From AP-15 sp963814865 (GTDB lineage Bacteria > Pseudomonadota > Alphaproteobacteria > ATCC43930 > CGMCC-115725), in assembly GCA_963814865.1 (NCBI GenBank), contig CAWFEN010000009.1, forward strand, positions 124,001 through 188,000: a DNA stretch of 64,000 bases, read 5' to 3'. The notes beneath the pieces were generated by a model, which saw only the letters and a list, made by a program, of their open reading frames with translations, ran no database searches and was not told where the DNA came from. Each line of letters begins with the position of its first letter. The first letter of the stretch is position 1. Positions 53,546 through 64,000 of this stretch are shown here, one piece after another. The translations under genes and the position numbers were made by a program.

Positions 53546-54955
53546 ATGGCAGAGATCCGCCTGCTCGGCCGATCGCCGGCGGACGCCGGCTTTGTGCTCG
53601 GCCGCAAGCTCGACAGCATCCCGTTCAGCGCCTACCACCTCGCGATCATTGCGGTATTGGCGTGCGTTGGTTTTGTCGAGGGTTATGACCTCTCGATCAC
53701 CGGCTCGCTGCTCGTCCTGGCAAAGCATCCGCTTTCCCTGACCGGGGGTGACATTCGCTTTGTCGCCGTCGCTTCGACCTTGATGGCCTGCGTCGGTGGT
53801 TTCATGGCCTCGGCAATGTCGGATCATTGGAGTCGCAAGCTCGTCATGCAAGTGGGCGTGATCGCCACGACCTTTTTCACATTGCTGATTCCGCTCGTCG
53901 AGAATGCCGAGCAGCTGATTATCATTCGATTGTTGACGGGACTGGGCGGCGGGTTCGCGGTCTCCGCGGCATTTCCAATCGCTGCCGAGCTGATGCCCGC
54001 CCGCCACCGGCGCACCTACGGTGCGATCTATGAGATGTCGTTGGCGGCCTCGTTCACCGCGGTGCTGTTGATCAGCTTCCTGCTCGCCGGCAATCCGAAC
54101 GCTTTCCGGCTTCTGGCCTTGCCGGGCGGGCTCGCCCTTTTCACGATGCCGCCCCTGATCCATTTCGTGCTTCCGGAGAGCCCGCGCTGGCATCTGCGCC
54201 GCGGCCGCATAGAAGCCGCGGTCGCGGTCGTCAACCGGATCATCTCGCGATCCGGCAGTCGGGTGCCGCCACTGACGGCCGCGGCGCTCGGCAGCGACAT
54301 CGCGACGGCCCGCGAAAAGCTGCCGCCCTACTGGGCCTTGTTTCGCCCCGGCCAGCTGCGCTGGACCGTTGTCGGAATCCTCAGTGGCCTGTGCGCCGGC
54401 ATTGCCGCTTATCTGGTCCACGTGCTGCTGCCCAAGGCGCTGGTCGATCAGGGTGCCGCCGTGTCGCTGAGCTTCGGGCTTGCCACGATCGTGTACGCGG
54501 CGAGCATCCCGGGCAAGGCGTTCACCGGGTACCTGATGGAGATCATCGGCCGGCGCTGGACAATCTTCTATGCCCTCGCCGGATCCTTGCCGGGACTTCT
54601 GCTGATGCTGATGGCACACCGCGCCGGGACCCATGCGACGATCGTGATGATGGTGGGCGGATTGATTACCGGCTTTACCGTGCTATCGGCGTTCCCGGCA
54701 ACCCGCGTCTATCTCTCCGAACAATTTCCGACCGCACTGCGCGGCCGCGGGCACATCTTTGGCGAGTCGTTCGGCCGGGTCTTCGCGGGCGTCCTGGCGC
54801 CGTTTCTGATGGCGCCGCACACCGGCTCGCCGGCCATCTTCTTTGGTACGATCCTGCTCGCAGTCGCGGTCGGCGCCTTCATCCCGCTGGCCTTCGGCCG
54901 CGAGACCGTCGGCCAGCTCGAAACCGTGACCGAGGGCGCTCCGGCATTGGCCTGA
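53546..54955 (+). CDS. MFS transporter (sugar/aromatic-acid porter-like)
   Basis: Permease of 469 residues with 12 predicted transmembrane segments. Segment 1 carries FVEGYDLSITGSLL, similar to the D-G-Y-D element of organic-acid porters, and the loops show SDHWSRK and RGRGHIFGESFGR. The two halves are clear, with LPESPRWHLRRGR after segment 6, a sugar-porter-like signature. GGGAGG lies eight bases before the ATG. It stands alone between gene-poor regions; the substrate is probably a carboxylate or sugar acid, which is inference. Confidence 0.85.
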   Translation: MAEIRLLGRSPADAGFVLGRKLDSIPFSAYHLAIIAVLACVGFVEGYDLSITGSLLVLAKHPLSLTGGDIRFVAVASTLMACVGGFMASAMSDHWSRKLVMQVGVIATTFFTLLIPLVENAEQLIIIRLLTGLGGGFAVSAAFPIAAELMPARHRRTYGAIYEMSLAASFTAVLLISFLLAGNPNAFRLLALPGGLALFTMPPLIHFVLPESPRWHLRRGRIEAAVAVVNRIISRSGSRVPPLTAAALGSDIATAREKLPPYWALFRPGQLRWTVVGILSGLCAGIAAYLVHVLLPKALVDQGAAVSLSFGLATIVYAASIPGKAFTGYLMEIIGRRWTIFYALAGSLPGLLLMLMAHRAGTHATIVMMVGGLITGFTVLSAFPATRVYLSEQFPTALRGRGHIFGESFGRVFAGVLAPFLMAPHTGSPAIFFGTILLAVAVGAFIPLAFGRETVGQLETVTEGAPALA

Positions 54956-54989
54956 CGACATCGGACAAAGGAGAGCGCCGAACGGTAGA

Positions 54990-55161
54990 GAGAGAGCCGC
55001 AGCATTTGCGCCAGCCGCGTCGCCCGGTTGCGCGAACCGCGCGGCCGCCCGGCCGGATTGCCCGACATGCCCCTCTGCCAGCGCCCCTCCGCATCGCGCG
55101 CCGCCGGCACTCCGCCCGCCGCCTGTTCCGCCTGATAATACTGGGAATCTACAGGCACCAC
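54990..55161 (-). pseudogene. Truncated DUF5681-type protein
   Basis: From ATG 55161 the sequence contains MSGNPAGRPRGSRNRATRLA, the hallmark of DUF5681 proteins, which are frequent in phage and mobile regions of Alphaproteobacteria. After about 57 residues the similarity ends, and the frame runs on into the reverse side of the MFS gene, so the 3' part is missing. The bases 55162-55326 beyond it show no gene. Confidence 0.5.
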
Positions 55162-55326
55162 TTTCTCCCGATCCGCCCCGGCACCCGCTCCCGGACGCCT
55201 CGATGCAGCAACCCTATCATGCGATTATGGCAACATCGGCGGCGGTACAACATGATCGTCGGTTTCAAGCCCCGACCGGTCGGACGCCCGCCGACGCCGC
55301 GAGCCGTCGCTTTGCCAAGCACTCGC

Positions 55327-55566
55327 CTATGTCGTCACGACGGCATCCAGCCAATTCTCAATCGCGGAAAGATCGTGGGTCCAGACGAGGAAGAGGCCCG
55401 CGGCCTGGGCTCTCTCCAAATCGCTCACGCCGAAGACACCGCTGAGCAAGGCAATCGGGACGATCACCGTCCCGGCGTTCCGATGCCAATGCTCAGCCTT
55501 GGCGGCCGTGTCGTTCAGCACCCGCTTGACGCTGTCGACCACGGAACTCGAGTCCTTTGCCTTCAC
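55327..55566 (-). CDS. Hypothetical protein, possibly a gene fragment
   Basis: Protein-like minus-strand frame ending at a TAG at 55327. From a possible GTG start at 55566 it reads VKAKDSSSVVDSVKRVLNDT, then WHRNAGTVIVPIALLSGVFG and FLVWTHDLSAIENWLDAVVT, 79 residues. The residue mix looks coding, but the start is uncertain and upstream sequence is out of protein context. It may be a remnant of a longer gene. It lies between the DUF5681 remnant and the ABC transporter operon. Confidence 0.4.
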   Translation of the reverse strand: MKAKDSSSVVDSVKRVLNDTAAKAEHWHRNAGTVIVPIALLSGVFGVSDLERAQAAGLFLVWTHDLSAIENWLDAVVTT

Positions 55567-55604
55567 AGGGCAATAAAACAGGTACAACCCGGTCGGAAGC
55601 CGGT

Positions 55605-56507
55605 CTAGCGGTCGCGCAGCTTGGGGTCGAGGACGTCGCGCAGCGCGTCGCCAAACAGGCTGAAGCCGAACACGGTGAGCGCGATCGCAAGGCCGGGGAA
55701 GACCGCGATCCAGGGTGCCGTCGCGGCATATTCCTCGGCCCCGCCCTGCAGCATCAGGCCCCAGGCCGGCACCGGCTCCTGGACGCCGAGCCCGAGATAG
55801 GAGAGTGCCGCCTCGGCCAGGATCGCCTGGCCGACAAAGGCGGTCAGCAGGATCAGGAACGGCGCCATCACATTCGGCACCATGTGGCGCAGGATGATCC
55901 TCACATGGCCGAAGCCGCAGGCGCGGGCGGCGTCGACATAGGGCACCTCGCGGATCGCCAGCGCGCTCGACCGCACCACCCGCGCGCAGCGCGGGATCAG
56001 CGGGATGGTGATCGCGATGATCACATTGTGCACGCCGGTGCCGAAGATCGACACGACGGCGAGCGCCATGATGATCAGCGGAAACGCCATCAGCACGTCG
56101 AGGAGGCGCTGGAACGCCAGATCGATCCGCCCGCCGAAATAGGCGCTGCCGACGCCGAGCACCAGGCCGGTGAAGCCGCCGACAAAGGCCGAGGAGAAGC
56201 CGACGATCAGCGCGGTGCGCGCCCCGAAGATGATGCGCGAGAGCTGGTCGCGCCCGAACTGGTCGGTGCCGAGCAGATGCGTCCAGCTCGGCGGCTCGGT
56301 CATCGCGGCGAAGTCGTTGGCGGTCGGGTTGTACGGCGCGATCCAATTGGCGCCGAGGCCGGCGACGAAAATCACGATGACGATCGCCATGCCGATCGTG
56401 CCGAGCGGCTGGCGGCGGCAAAACCGGAACACCCGATCGCGGATCGAGTGCTTCAGCTCCTGCAACTCGTCGGCGGCCGGAGAGAGAGCGGATTCGGTGC
56501 TGGACAT
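55605..56507 (-). CDS. Peptide/nickel ABC transporter permease (DppC/OppC-like)
   Basis: Inner-membrane permease of 300 residues with an N-terminal cytoplasmic leader and six predicted segments; the DppC-type coupling motif is DAARACGFGHVRIILRHMVP, with PNVMAPFLILLTAFVGQAIL after it. The C-terminus ends VFGFSLFGDALRDVLDPKLRD as in the family. ATG 56507 chosen, 14 bp after the DppB stop. Last gene of the minus-strand transporter operon. Confidence 0.9.
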   Translation of the reverse strand: MSSTESALSPAADELQELKHSIRDRVFRFCRRQPLGTIGMAIVIVIFVAGLGANWIAPYNPTANDFAAMTEPPSWTHLLGTDQFGRDQLSRIIFGARTALIVGFSSAFVGGFTGLVLGVGSAYFGGRIDLAFQRLLDVLMAFPLIIMALAVVSIFGTGVHNVIIAITIPLIPRCARVVRSSALAIREVPYVDAARACGFGHVRIILRHMVPNVMAPFLILLTAFVGQAILAEAALSYLGLGVQEPVPAWGLMLQGGAEEYAATAPWIAVFPGLAIALTVFGFSLFGDALRDVLDPKLRDR

Positions 56508-56521
56508 CGCGCGAGCCTCGG

Positions 56522-57493
56522 TCAGGCGAAACGGATGCGCGGATCGAGCCACGCATAGGCGAGATCGACGGCCAGATTGGCCAGGACGAAGACGGCAACG
56601 ACGAGCATCACCAATGCCTGGGTCAAGGTGTAATCCTGGTTTTGCACCGCCAGCACGAGCAGCCGGCCGACCCCGTTCAGGTTGAACACCTGCTCGGTCA
56701 CGACAAGGCCGCCGATCAGAAAGGCGAACTCGATGCCGATCAGGGTGACGACCGGCAACAGTGCGTTCTTCAAGGCGTGCCGGTTGATGATGATCCGCTC
56801 GATCAAGCCCTTGGCCCGCGCCGTGCGGATATAGTCTTCGCGCAGCACTTCGAGCATCGCCGAGCGCGTCATCCGCATGGTGACGGCGGAATAGCGGTAG
56901 CCGACCGTGACCGCCGGCAGAATCGCCATCGACAGGTTGCGGATCGGGTCCTGCCAGATCGGCACATAATCAATGGGCGGCATCCACGGCGCCCCGAAAA
57001 CGGCCTGGGAGATATTGAGAACGGCGAGAATCGACAGGATGCCGATCCAGAACGACGGGGTCGCGATCCCGGCGATCGCCACCGTGCGCACCACCAGATC
57101 GATCCAGCTGTTCTGCTTCAGCGCCGAGATGGTGCCGAGCGGGATCGCGATGGTCAGCGCCACCACCGTCGCCAGCAGCGCGATCTCGAGCGAAATCGGC
57201 AGACGCGTCATGATTTCGTAGGAGACGGGCTTGCCCGACCACATCGACGTGCCGAAGTCGAAACGGCAGAAGCCCCAGACGAAATCGAAGAACTGGAGCC
57301 AGAGCGGGCGGTCGAGACCGAGCTCGGCGTGGCAGGCGGCAACCGCGCGCTCGTCGAAGGTGCCGCCGCCCGAGCCGAGACGCACGACGCAGATGTCGCC
57401 GGGGATCAGGCGCATCAGCACGAAGACGATCACCGCCGCCCCGACCAGGGTCGGAATTGCCAGCAAAATCCGCTGTATGATATATCGATACAT
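56522..57493 (-). CDS. Peptide/nickel ABC transporter permease (DppB/OppB-like)
   Basis: Permease of 323 residues with six predicted segments. The family start MYRYIIQRILLAIPTLVGAA, RLIPGDICVVRLG, the coupling motif YIRTARAKGLIERIIINRHA and the C-terminal VDLAYAWLDPRIRF are all typical. Pairs with the DppC-like permease encoded downstream. It lies directly after the C-terminal stump of a binding-protein gene. Confidence 0.9.
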   Translation of the reverse strand: MYRYIIQRILLAIPTLVGAAVIVFVLMRLIPGDICVVRLGSGGGTFDERAVAACHAELGLDRPLWLQFFDFVWGFCRFDFGTSMWSGKPVSYEIMTRLPISLEIALLATVVALTIAIPLGTISALKQNSWIDLVVRTVAIAGIATPSFWIGILSILAVLNISQAVFGAPWMPPIDYVPIWQDPIRNLSMAILPAVTVGYRYSAVTMRMTRSAMLEVLREDYIRTARAKGLIERIIINRHALKNALLPVVTLIGIEFAFLIGGLVVTEQVFNLNGVGRLLVLAVQNQDYTLTQALVMLVVAVFVLANLAVDLAYAWLDPRIRFA

Positions 57494-57520
57494 TGCCGCA
57501 ATCCGATCCTGTCGTCCCTG

Positions 57521-57676
57521 TTATTTATCCAGCCAGATCGTGGACAAGTCCTGATTGATGAAATGGCTCGGACTGATCTTCCAGCCTTTGACATATGAGC
57601 GATAGGGCACGATCCGATACCACCACAATAGCATCATGGCGTGAGCCTGGGTATCCATCGCCTCCTTCTCGAAATC
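57521..57676 (-). pseudogene. C-terminal stump of a fourth substrate-binding protein
   Basis: From the stop at 57677-57679 the frame reads FEKEAMDTQAHAMMLLWWYR, then IVPYRSYVKGWKISPSHFIN and ends QDLSTIWLDK plus stop, matching the C-terminus of the three complete binding proteins nearby almost residue for residue. The upstream part is missing. An ATG inside it (57658) has AAGGAGG just upstream, so a peptide of 45 residues could be made. It sits between the ATPase and DppB genes, where a recombination within the tandem array could have left it. Confidence 0.85.
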
Positions 57677-57735
57677 TCAAACGCAGCATCCTCTCCTCCT
57701 CGGTGCCGGCCGGTGGCGATCGACGGGAGCGGCCG

Positions 57736-58734
<999 letters not shown>

Positions 58735-58756
58735 GACGCTGTTTGCGCCGCGCCGC

Positions 58757-60361
58757 TCATTTGTCGAGCCAGATCGTGGCCAGATCCTGGTTGACGTAAT
58801 GGCTCGGCCCGATCTTCCACCCTTTGACGTAGGAATGGTACGGCACCACCCGCTGCCACCACAAAAGGAAGATCTCGTGCGCCTGCTCGTCGAGCACGTA
58901 TTTCGAGAATGCCAGCAGATCCGCCTTCTGCTTTGCCTTGTCGAGCTCGCGCAGCTGACGGTTGTACATCTCAACTTCTTTGGCGTCTTCGAAATTGCCA
59001 TAGTTCGAGCCGGATACCGAATGCGGCAGATATTTGCCGACATCGGCCAGCGGATTAACCACGTTCTGGCAATTGCCCTCGACCGTGACGTCGAAATTGC
59101 CGCTGCGCTGGGCTGCGAACCAGGGACCGACGGGGAGGACCTTCTGCGTCACGTGCAGGCCGATCTTGCTCCACTGGTCGACGACCCAGATCCCGTAATA
59201 TTTGTAGGGCTGATCGTTGTTGCGGTTGAGCAGCTCGAAGCTGAGACCCTCGGCCCCGGCCTCCTTCAGCAGACGCCGCGCCTCGGCCCGCGATTTCTCG
59301 ATATCGGGCCAGTAGCCGGCGATCTGCTGCAGTTCCTCCTTGCTCGGGGCCAGGGGCGAGCCTGGGAAGGTGACGCCGCCGACCGTGTGCACGAGGGCGA
59401 TCCTGGACAGCTCGGGCGCGCTGCCCCAGCGGTCGATGGCCAGGGTCAAGGCGCGGCGCACCCGCACGTCGTCGAACGGCTTGCGCGCATGGTTCGGGGT
59501 CACCAGCCCGCCGCAGTTCCAGTCGCTGGTCTGGATCGCCAGCTTGTCGCCAAGCGCGTTCTTCAACTCGTCGACCGCCGAGGGCGGAAACCCGCGGAAT
59601 TCGATGTCGGCGCGGCCGCTGCGGATCGCCTCGATCTCGACCGCCTGCTTGGGGGCGAAGATGCCGGTGAACCCGTCGAGATAGGGCATCCCCTTACGGA
59701 AGTAGTCGGGGTTGCGCGCCCCCTTGATCGACTGGCCGGTCTCGTAGGCGACGAATTTGAACGGGCCCGAGCCCATGATGTTCGTTTCGTACCAGTGCGG
59801 ATCCTTGTCGATGATCTTCTTTTCGTAGATCCAGGCGTAGGGGTCGGCGAGCGCCGGCAGGAACGCATCGGTCGCGAATTTCAGGCGAAACACGACAGTC
59901 GAGGGGTCGGGCGCGGTGACCGAATCGACCATGACAAAATTGCTCTGCCGCACGCTGAGGACGCCCTTTGGCGGGAAGATGATCTCGTTCCAGCTCGCCG
60001 CCACGTCGGCGGCGGTCAACGGCGAGCCGTCGGTGAATCGCACGCCATCGCGGATCTTGAAGGTCCAGGTCTTGCTGCCGTCGGTCGGCTGCGGCATCGT
60101 TGTGCACAAATCGCAGACCAGATCGTCGGTCTTGCCCGGATTGTATGGATCGGCGCGGATCAGGGTGCTGTAGAACGGCGCTGCCGAATGGATCGTCGCA
60201 TAAGTCTCCTCGCGGTGCGCGTCAAAGGAGGGCGGCGCGTCGGCCGGGATCATGTAGGTCAGGGTTCCGCCATGCTTCGGGGCTTCCTCGTCGGTTGCCG
60301 CCGCAGCCGCGAACGCCGTAACGCCGAACAGCGCGGCCAAAGCCGCTGTCTTGATCCGCAT
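58757..60361 (-). CDS. ABC transporter substrate-binding protein (SBP_bac_5), copy 1
   Basis: Periplasmic binding protein of 534 residues of the peptide/nickel family 5. The signal peptide is about residues 1-22 (MRIKTAALAALFGVTAFAAA). Family landmarks are GGTLTYMIPADAPPSFDAHR, the CDLC pair, WTFKIRDGVRFTDGSPLTAA, DPSTVVFRLKF and the C-terminal LLWWQRVVPYHSYVKGWKIG. GGAAGGAAAG precedes the ATG. It is the third gene of the operon by transcription order among three tandem paralogues and is the most divergent (Glu and Cys changes). Ligand unknown. Confidence 0.9.
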   Translation of the reverse strand: MRIKTAALAALFGVTAFAAAAATDEEAPKHGGTLTYMIPADAPPSFDAHREETYATIHSAAPFYSTLIRADPYNPGKTDDLVCDLCTTMPQPTDGSKTWTFKIRDGVRFTDGSPLTAADVAASWNEIIFPPKGVLSVRQSNFVMVDSVTAPDPSTVVFRLKFATDAFLPALADPYAWIYEKKIIDKDPHWYETNIMGSGPFKFVAYETGQSIKGARNPDYFRKGMPYLDGFTGIFAPKQAVEIEAIRSGRADIEFRGFPPSAVDELKNALGDKLAIQTSDWNCGGLVTPNHARKPFDDVRVRRALTLAIDRWGSAPELSRIALVHTVGGVTFPGSPLAPSKEELQQIAGYWPDIEKSRAEARRLLKEAGAEGLSFELLNRNNDQPYKYYGIWVVDQWSKIGLHVTQKVLPVGPWFAAQRSGNFDVTVEGNCQNVVNPLADVGKYLPHSVSGSNYGNFEDAKEVEMYNRQLRELDKAKQKADLLAFSKYVLDEQAHEIFLLWWQRVVPYHSYVKGWKIGPSHYVNQDLATIWLDK

Positions 60362-60377
60362 GTTCTTTCCTTCCTGT

Positions 60378-61999
60378 CTACTTATCGAGCCAGATCGTCG
60401 CCAGATCCTGGTTGATGAAGTGGGTCGGCGCGATCTTCCAGCCCTTGAGGTAGGACCGGTACGGCACGATCCGGTGCCACCACAATACCCAGATCTCATG
60501 TGCCTGGTCGTCGAGGACGTGTTTCTCGAACCGGCGCATCAGCGCGCGCTGCTTTGCCGGATCGGTTTCATGCAGCATCTCCTGGTAGAGCGCGACCTCG
60601 GCGTCATCCTTGTAATGCGCGTAATTCTCGGCGTCGGCCGGGTAGGGCAGCACCTTCTGCACATCGAGCAGCGGGTTGACCAACCCATGGCCGGGGGCTT
60701 CGAGCACGACATCGAAATTGCCGTTGCGCATCGCGTCGAACCAGGGGCCGGTCGGCAGGACCCGCTGGGTCACATGCAGCCCGACCTTGCTCCATTGGTC
60801 GATCAGCCAGATGGCGACGTATTTGAACGGCTGGTCGACGCCGCGGTTCAACAGCTCGAATGAGAGCCCCTCGGCTCCGGCCTCCTTGAGCAGGCGCCGC
60901 GCCTCGGCGCGCGACTTCTCGATGTCGGGCCAATAGCCGGCGATCTGCTGAAGCTCCTCCTTGGTCGCGGCGAGCGGCGAGGCGGGGAAGACGATGCCGC
61001 CGACGGTCCTGACGATCGCGATTTTCGACAATCCCGGCGCGCCGCCCCAACGGTCGATCGCCAGGCTCAGCGCGCGGCGCACCCGCGGGTCGTCGAACGG
61101 CTTCTTCTGATGGTTCGGCGTTACCGCGCTGGCGACGTTCCAATCGCCTTCCTGGACCGTGATCTTGTCGCCGAGCGCCCGCGTCAGCTCGTCGCGGGCG
61201 GCTCGGTGGAAAGCCGCGGAACTCGATCGCCGCACGATCGGCCCGGATCGCCTCGACCTGCACCGCCTGCTTCGGCGCGTAGATGCCGGTGAAGCCGTCG
61301 AGGTAAGGCAGTCCTTTATGGTAATAATCCGGATTGCGCACCCCCTTGATCGACTGGCCCACCTGGTATTCGACGAATTTGAACGGCCCCGAGCCCATGA
61401 TGTTCTTTTCATACCAGCGCGGATCCTGGTCGAGGATCTTCTTTTCGTAGATCCAGTTGAACGGATCGGCGATTGCCGGCAGAAACGCCGTCGTCGCGAA
61501 TTTGAGGTGGAAGACGACGGTCGAGGGGTCTGGAGCCGCGATCGTGTCGATCATCAGATAATTGCTTTGCCGGGCGCTGAGCACCCCGTTCGGCGGAAAC
61601 ACGATCTCGTTGAAGCTCGCCGCCACGTCGGCGGCGGTCAGCGGCGAGCCGTCGGTGAATTTGACCTCGCCGCGGATCTTGAAGGTGTAGGTCTTGCCGC
61701 TATCGGCCGGGGCCGGCATCGCCGTGCACAGGTCGCAGACGAAATCGGTGGTGGAGGACGGGTTCTCCGGGTTGATGCGAATAAGGACGCTGTAGAAGGG
61801 CGCGGCCGAATGCACCGTCGCATAGGTGCTTTCGCGGTGCGCGTCGAAGCTCGGCGGCGCATCGGCCGGGATCATGTAGGTCAACGTGCCGCCGCGTTTC
61901 GGCGCTCGCCTCCTCACCGGCATGGGCCGCGAATGCGATGCTGCCGAGGATCGCGGCCAAAATCGCCGCTGCCGTGATGCTCGCGCGGATCTCGGGCAC
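60378..61999 (-). CDS. ABC transporter substrate-binding protein, copy 2, two frameshifts
   Basis: Paralogue of copies 1 and 3. It begins at GTG 61999, four bases after the start of copy 3's stop codon, with a signal sequence IRASITAAAILAAILGSIAF. An extra base at about 61905 (HAGEEASA then PKRGGTL) and another at about 61204 (EFRGFPP then ARDELTRALG) split the gene, but the rest is intact to DQAHEIWVLWWHRIVPYRSY and the WLDK end. No ribosome site is seen before the GTG, so translation may depend on copy 3. The broken frame may be sequence error. Confidence 0.85.
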
Positions 62000-62000
62000 G

Positions 62001-63613
62001 TTATTTATCCAGCCAGACCGTCGCCAGATCCTGATTGATGAAATGGCTGGGGCTGATCTTCCAGCCCTTCACATACGACCGGTAGGGAACGATCCGGTAC
62101 CACCACACCACCCAGATCTCGTGCGCCTCGGTATCGACCACGTGTTTCTCGAACTCGCGCATCAGGGCGCGCTGCCTGGCGAAATCGGTCTCGCGCAGCA
62201 TCCTGTTGTAGAGCTCGACCTCCGGCGGGTCTTGGTAATTGGCGTAATTCGCGGAATAGACCGAGCTCGGCAGGTAGGGCTGGACGTCGAGCAGCGGGTT
62301 CGGCACGCCGTGGCAATCGGCTTGCAGCACGACGTCGAAATCCTCGCGCCGCATCGCATCGATCCACGGACCGGTCGGCATCACGCGCTGGGTCGCATGG
62401 AGCCCGACCTTGCTCCATTCGTCGACGAGCCAGGTGCCGACATATTTGTAGGGCTGGTCGACGTTGCGGTTCAGGAGCTCGAAGCTGAGCCCTTCGGCCC
62501 CGGCCTCCTTCAAGAGGCGCTTCGCCTCGGCCCGCGATTTGTCGATGTCGGGCCAGAACCCGGCGACCTGCTCGAGCTCCTGCCGGGTCGCCGCCAACGG
62601 CGAGCCCGGAAAGACGATGCCGCCGACGGTGCGCACATCGGCGATCTTGGCGAGCGCCGGCGCGCCGTGCCAGCGATCGACCGCGAGGGTCAGCGCGCGG
62701 CGTACCCGGGCGTCGTCGAACGGCTTCTTCTTGTGGTTGGGGGTGATCAGGCTGCCGCAGTTCCAGTCGCTTTCCTGCACCGCGAGCTTGTCGCCGAGGG
62801 CGTTCTTCAGCTCGTCGCGCGCCGCCGGCGGCAGACCGCGGAACTCGATCGAAGCGCGGTCGCTGCGGATTGCCGCGACCCGGACGGCCTGCTTATCCGC
62901 ATAGATGCCGGTGAAGCCATCGAGGTAAGGCAGCCCCTTGTGATAGTAGTCGGGATTGCGCACACCCGTGATCGACTGGCCGGTCTGATATCCCGTGAAC
63001 CTGAAGGGGCCCGAGCCCAGGACGTTCTTCTCGTACCAGCGGGGGTCCTTATCGAGAATTTCCTTTTTGTAGATGAAGGTGAACGGATCGGCGAGCGCCG
63101 GCAGAAACGCGCTGGTGGCGAATTTCAGATGGAATACCACGGTCGAGGGGTCGGGCGCGGCGACCGTGTCGACCATCTCGTACCAGCTCTCGCGCGGGCT
63201 CAGGACGCCTTTGGGCGGGTGGATGATCTCGTTCCAGCTCGCCGCCACATCGGCGGCGGTCAAGGGCGAGCCGTCGGCAAACTTGACGCCGCTGCGGATC
63301 TTGAAGCGTAGGTCCGGCCGCCATCGGTCGGCTGCGGCAGCACCGTGCACAGATCGCAGACGAAATCGGTCGTCGAGGACGGGTTTTCCGGGTTGATCCG
63401 GATCAGCACGCTGTAGAAGGGCGCGACCGAATGCAGGGTCGCATAAGTGCCCTCGCGATGGCCGTCGAGGCTCGGCGGCGCGTCGGCCGGGATCATGTAG
63501 GTCAGGATGCCGCCGCGCTTCGGCATTTCCTCGTCGCCGGCGGGTGCGGCCATGGCCGCCGTGGCGAGGACAGCGCCAAAACCTGCCGCCAGCAGCCCCT
63601 CTGCGAGCCTCAT
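62001..63613 (-). CDS. ABC transporter substrate-binding protein, copy 3, frameshifted
   Basis: Paralogue of copies 1 and 2. Signal peptide MRLAEGLLAAGFGAVLATAA from ATG 63613, with GGAGGAAAC upstream. A missing base at about 63307 (GGRTY then FKIRSGVKFADG) breaks the frame; the remainder runs intact to DTEAHEIWVVWWYRIVPYRS and the WLDK stop at 62001. It carries the CDLC pair and the same ATG-like binding face as the other copies. First binding protein after the DppD-like gene, hence probably the founder of the array. Confidence 0.87.
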
Positions 63614-63634
63614 CGTTTCCTCCGGCTATGGGGT

Positions 63635-64000
63635 TTATTCGGGCGCCGGCACAGCCGCCAGATCCCGTGGCCGCGGCGCTGCAGCGGCGGCGATCTCGGC
63701 GCTGCGGAAGCACGCCGCGAGATGCAGCGCCGCGCCCGCCGGCTCCAGCATCGGGCGCCGCACGGCGCAGACATCGACGGCAAAGCGGCAGCGGGGCCGG
63801 AACGCGCAGCCGGCGTCGAGCCGGGTGAGGTCGGGCGGCTGGCCCTCGACCGGGTCGAGCCGCGCCTGGCGCGGCAGATCGAGCCGCGGCACCGAGCGCA
63901 GCAGCGCCATCGTGTAAGGGTGCCGCGGATCGTGGTAGATCGCGGCCGCCGGACCGCTCTCGACGATGCGGCCGGCATACATGACGTTGACGCGGTTGGC
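63635..64000 (-). CDS. Peptide/nickel ABC transporter ATP-binding protein (DppD/OppD-like), C-terminal part
   Basis: Open through base 64000; 121 residues are visible. They read NVMYAGRIVESGPAAAIYHD, then HPYTMALLRSVPRLDLP and GCAFRPRCRFAVDVC, the distal end of a peptide-transporter ATPase with its cysteine cluster. The Walker motifs lie beyond the window. It is the first visible gene of the operon, 21 bp before binding-protein copy 3. Confidence 0.9.
   Translation of the reverse strand, partial: ANRVNVMYAGRIVESGPAAAIYHDPRHPYTMALLRSVPRLDLPRQARLDPVEGQPPDLTRLDAGCAFRPRCRFAVDVCAVRRPMLEPAGAALHLAACFRSAEIAAAAAPRPRDLAAVPAPE

Noticed and set aside
53321..54634. A 437-codon minus-strand frame opposite the MFS gene
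   Set aside because: High GC at third positions opens antisense frames; the plus strand encodes clear membrane segments.
62001..63713. Binding-protein copy 3 starting at the frame beginning at 63713
   Set aside because: The N-terminal part of that frame has no signal peptide and is Arg-rich; the true start is at 63613 in another frame, with a missing base later.

Overview
The window reads as chromosome of a high-GC alphaproteobacterium, probably a soil or water Rhodospirillales/Rhizobiales relative and possibly from a draft or metagenome assembly. The reasons are the GC-rich codon use, the acyl-CoA, aromatic and amidase catabolic genes, the dense unidirectional gene pairs with 1-4 bp overlaps, and a GreB, UbiB/ABC1 and DHA2 gene set typical of that class. 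There are no rRNA or tRNA genes, no CRISPR array and no complete insertion sequence. No species can be named from sequence alone.

Layout. 1-5.4 kb: a truncated HtrA-type protease, a crotonase, an extradiol-type dioxygenase with a methyltransferase, an interspersed inverted repeat, a glycine-zipper envelope protein and a LysR regulator divergent from (5.5-7.3 kb) an SdhA-like flavoprotein. 7.3-12.1 kb: an EgtD remnant, an SDR/acyl-CoA synthetase pair and an M3 oligopeptidase. 12.1-13.5 kb: a visibly less GC-rich island with a HicB-like antitoxin and an overlapping two-gene unit whose second protein has a HEPN-like R-x4-H motif. 13.5-20.3 kb: ABC1 kinase/HAD phosphatase pair, then an aromatic-compound group (AAHS-like transporter, HpaB-like hydroxylase, HPPD). 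21.3-25.3 kb: a minus-strand operon of formamidase-like hydrolase, acyl-CoA dehydrogenase, thioesterase and VOC dioxygenase. 26.2-32.9 kb: three DHA2-family exporters with a MarR regulator and an EmrA-type adaptor, preceded by three copies of a 31-bp upstream element. 33.0-38.5 kb: a capsule-type polysaccharide export operon in which the KpsM permease is fused to a long TPR domain, followed by KpsT, KpsE and a glycosyltransferase.

39-55 kb is a mosaic of small units: an LLM flavin enzyme, an unrecognised 531-residue protein divergent from a PuuB-like oxidase, a TsdA-like diheme cytochrome, HIT/amidotransferase, CoA-transferase/greB, a MetE-like/CMD/EthD operon, a GxxExxY gene bracketed by inverted repeats beside an alcohol dehydrogenase, and an MFS transporter. 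55.6-64 kb is a peptide/nickel-type ABC transporter operon with three complete tandem substrate-binding proteins and the C-terminal stump of a fourth.

The most striking global property is the number of single-base frameshifts: at least a dozen otherwise intact genes (htrA, sdhA-like, SDR, acyl-CoA dehydrogenase, LLM enzyme, TsdA-like, alcohol dehydrogenase, two binding proteins, and others) continue in a second frame with catalytic residues preserved. Most look like one extra base. Sequence error is the leading explanation. I annotate these as single genes spanning both frames.

Candidates for a previously undescribed system are the low-GC two-gene HEPN-like unit at 12.36-13.47 kb, the TPR-permease fusion of the capsule exporter, and the shared 31-bp element in front of the exporter genes.
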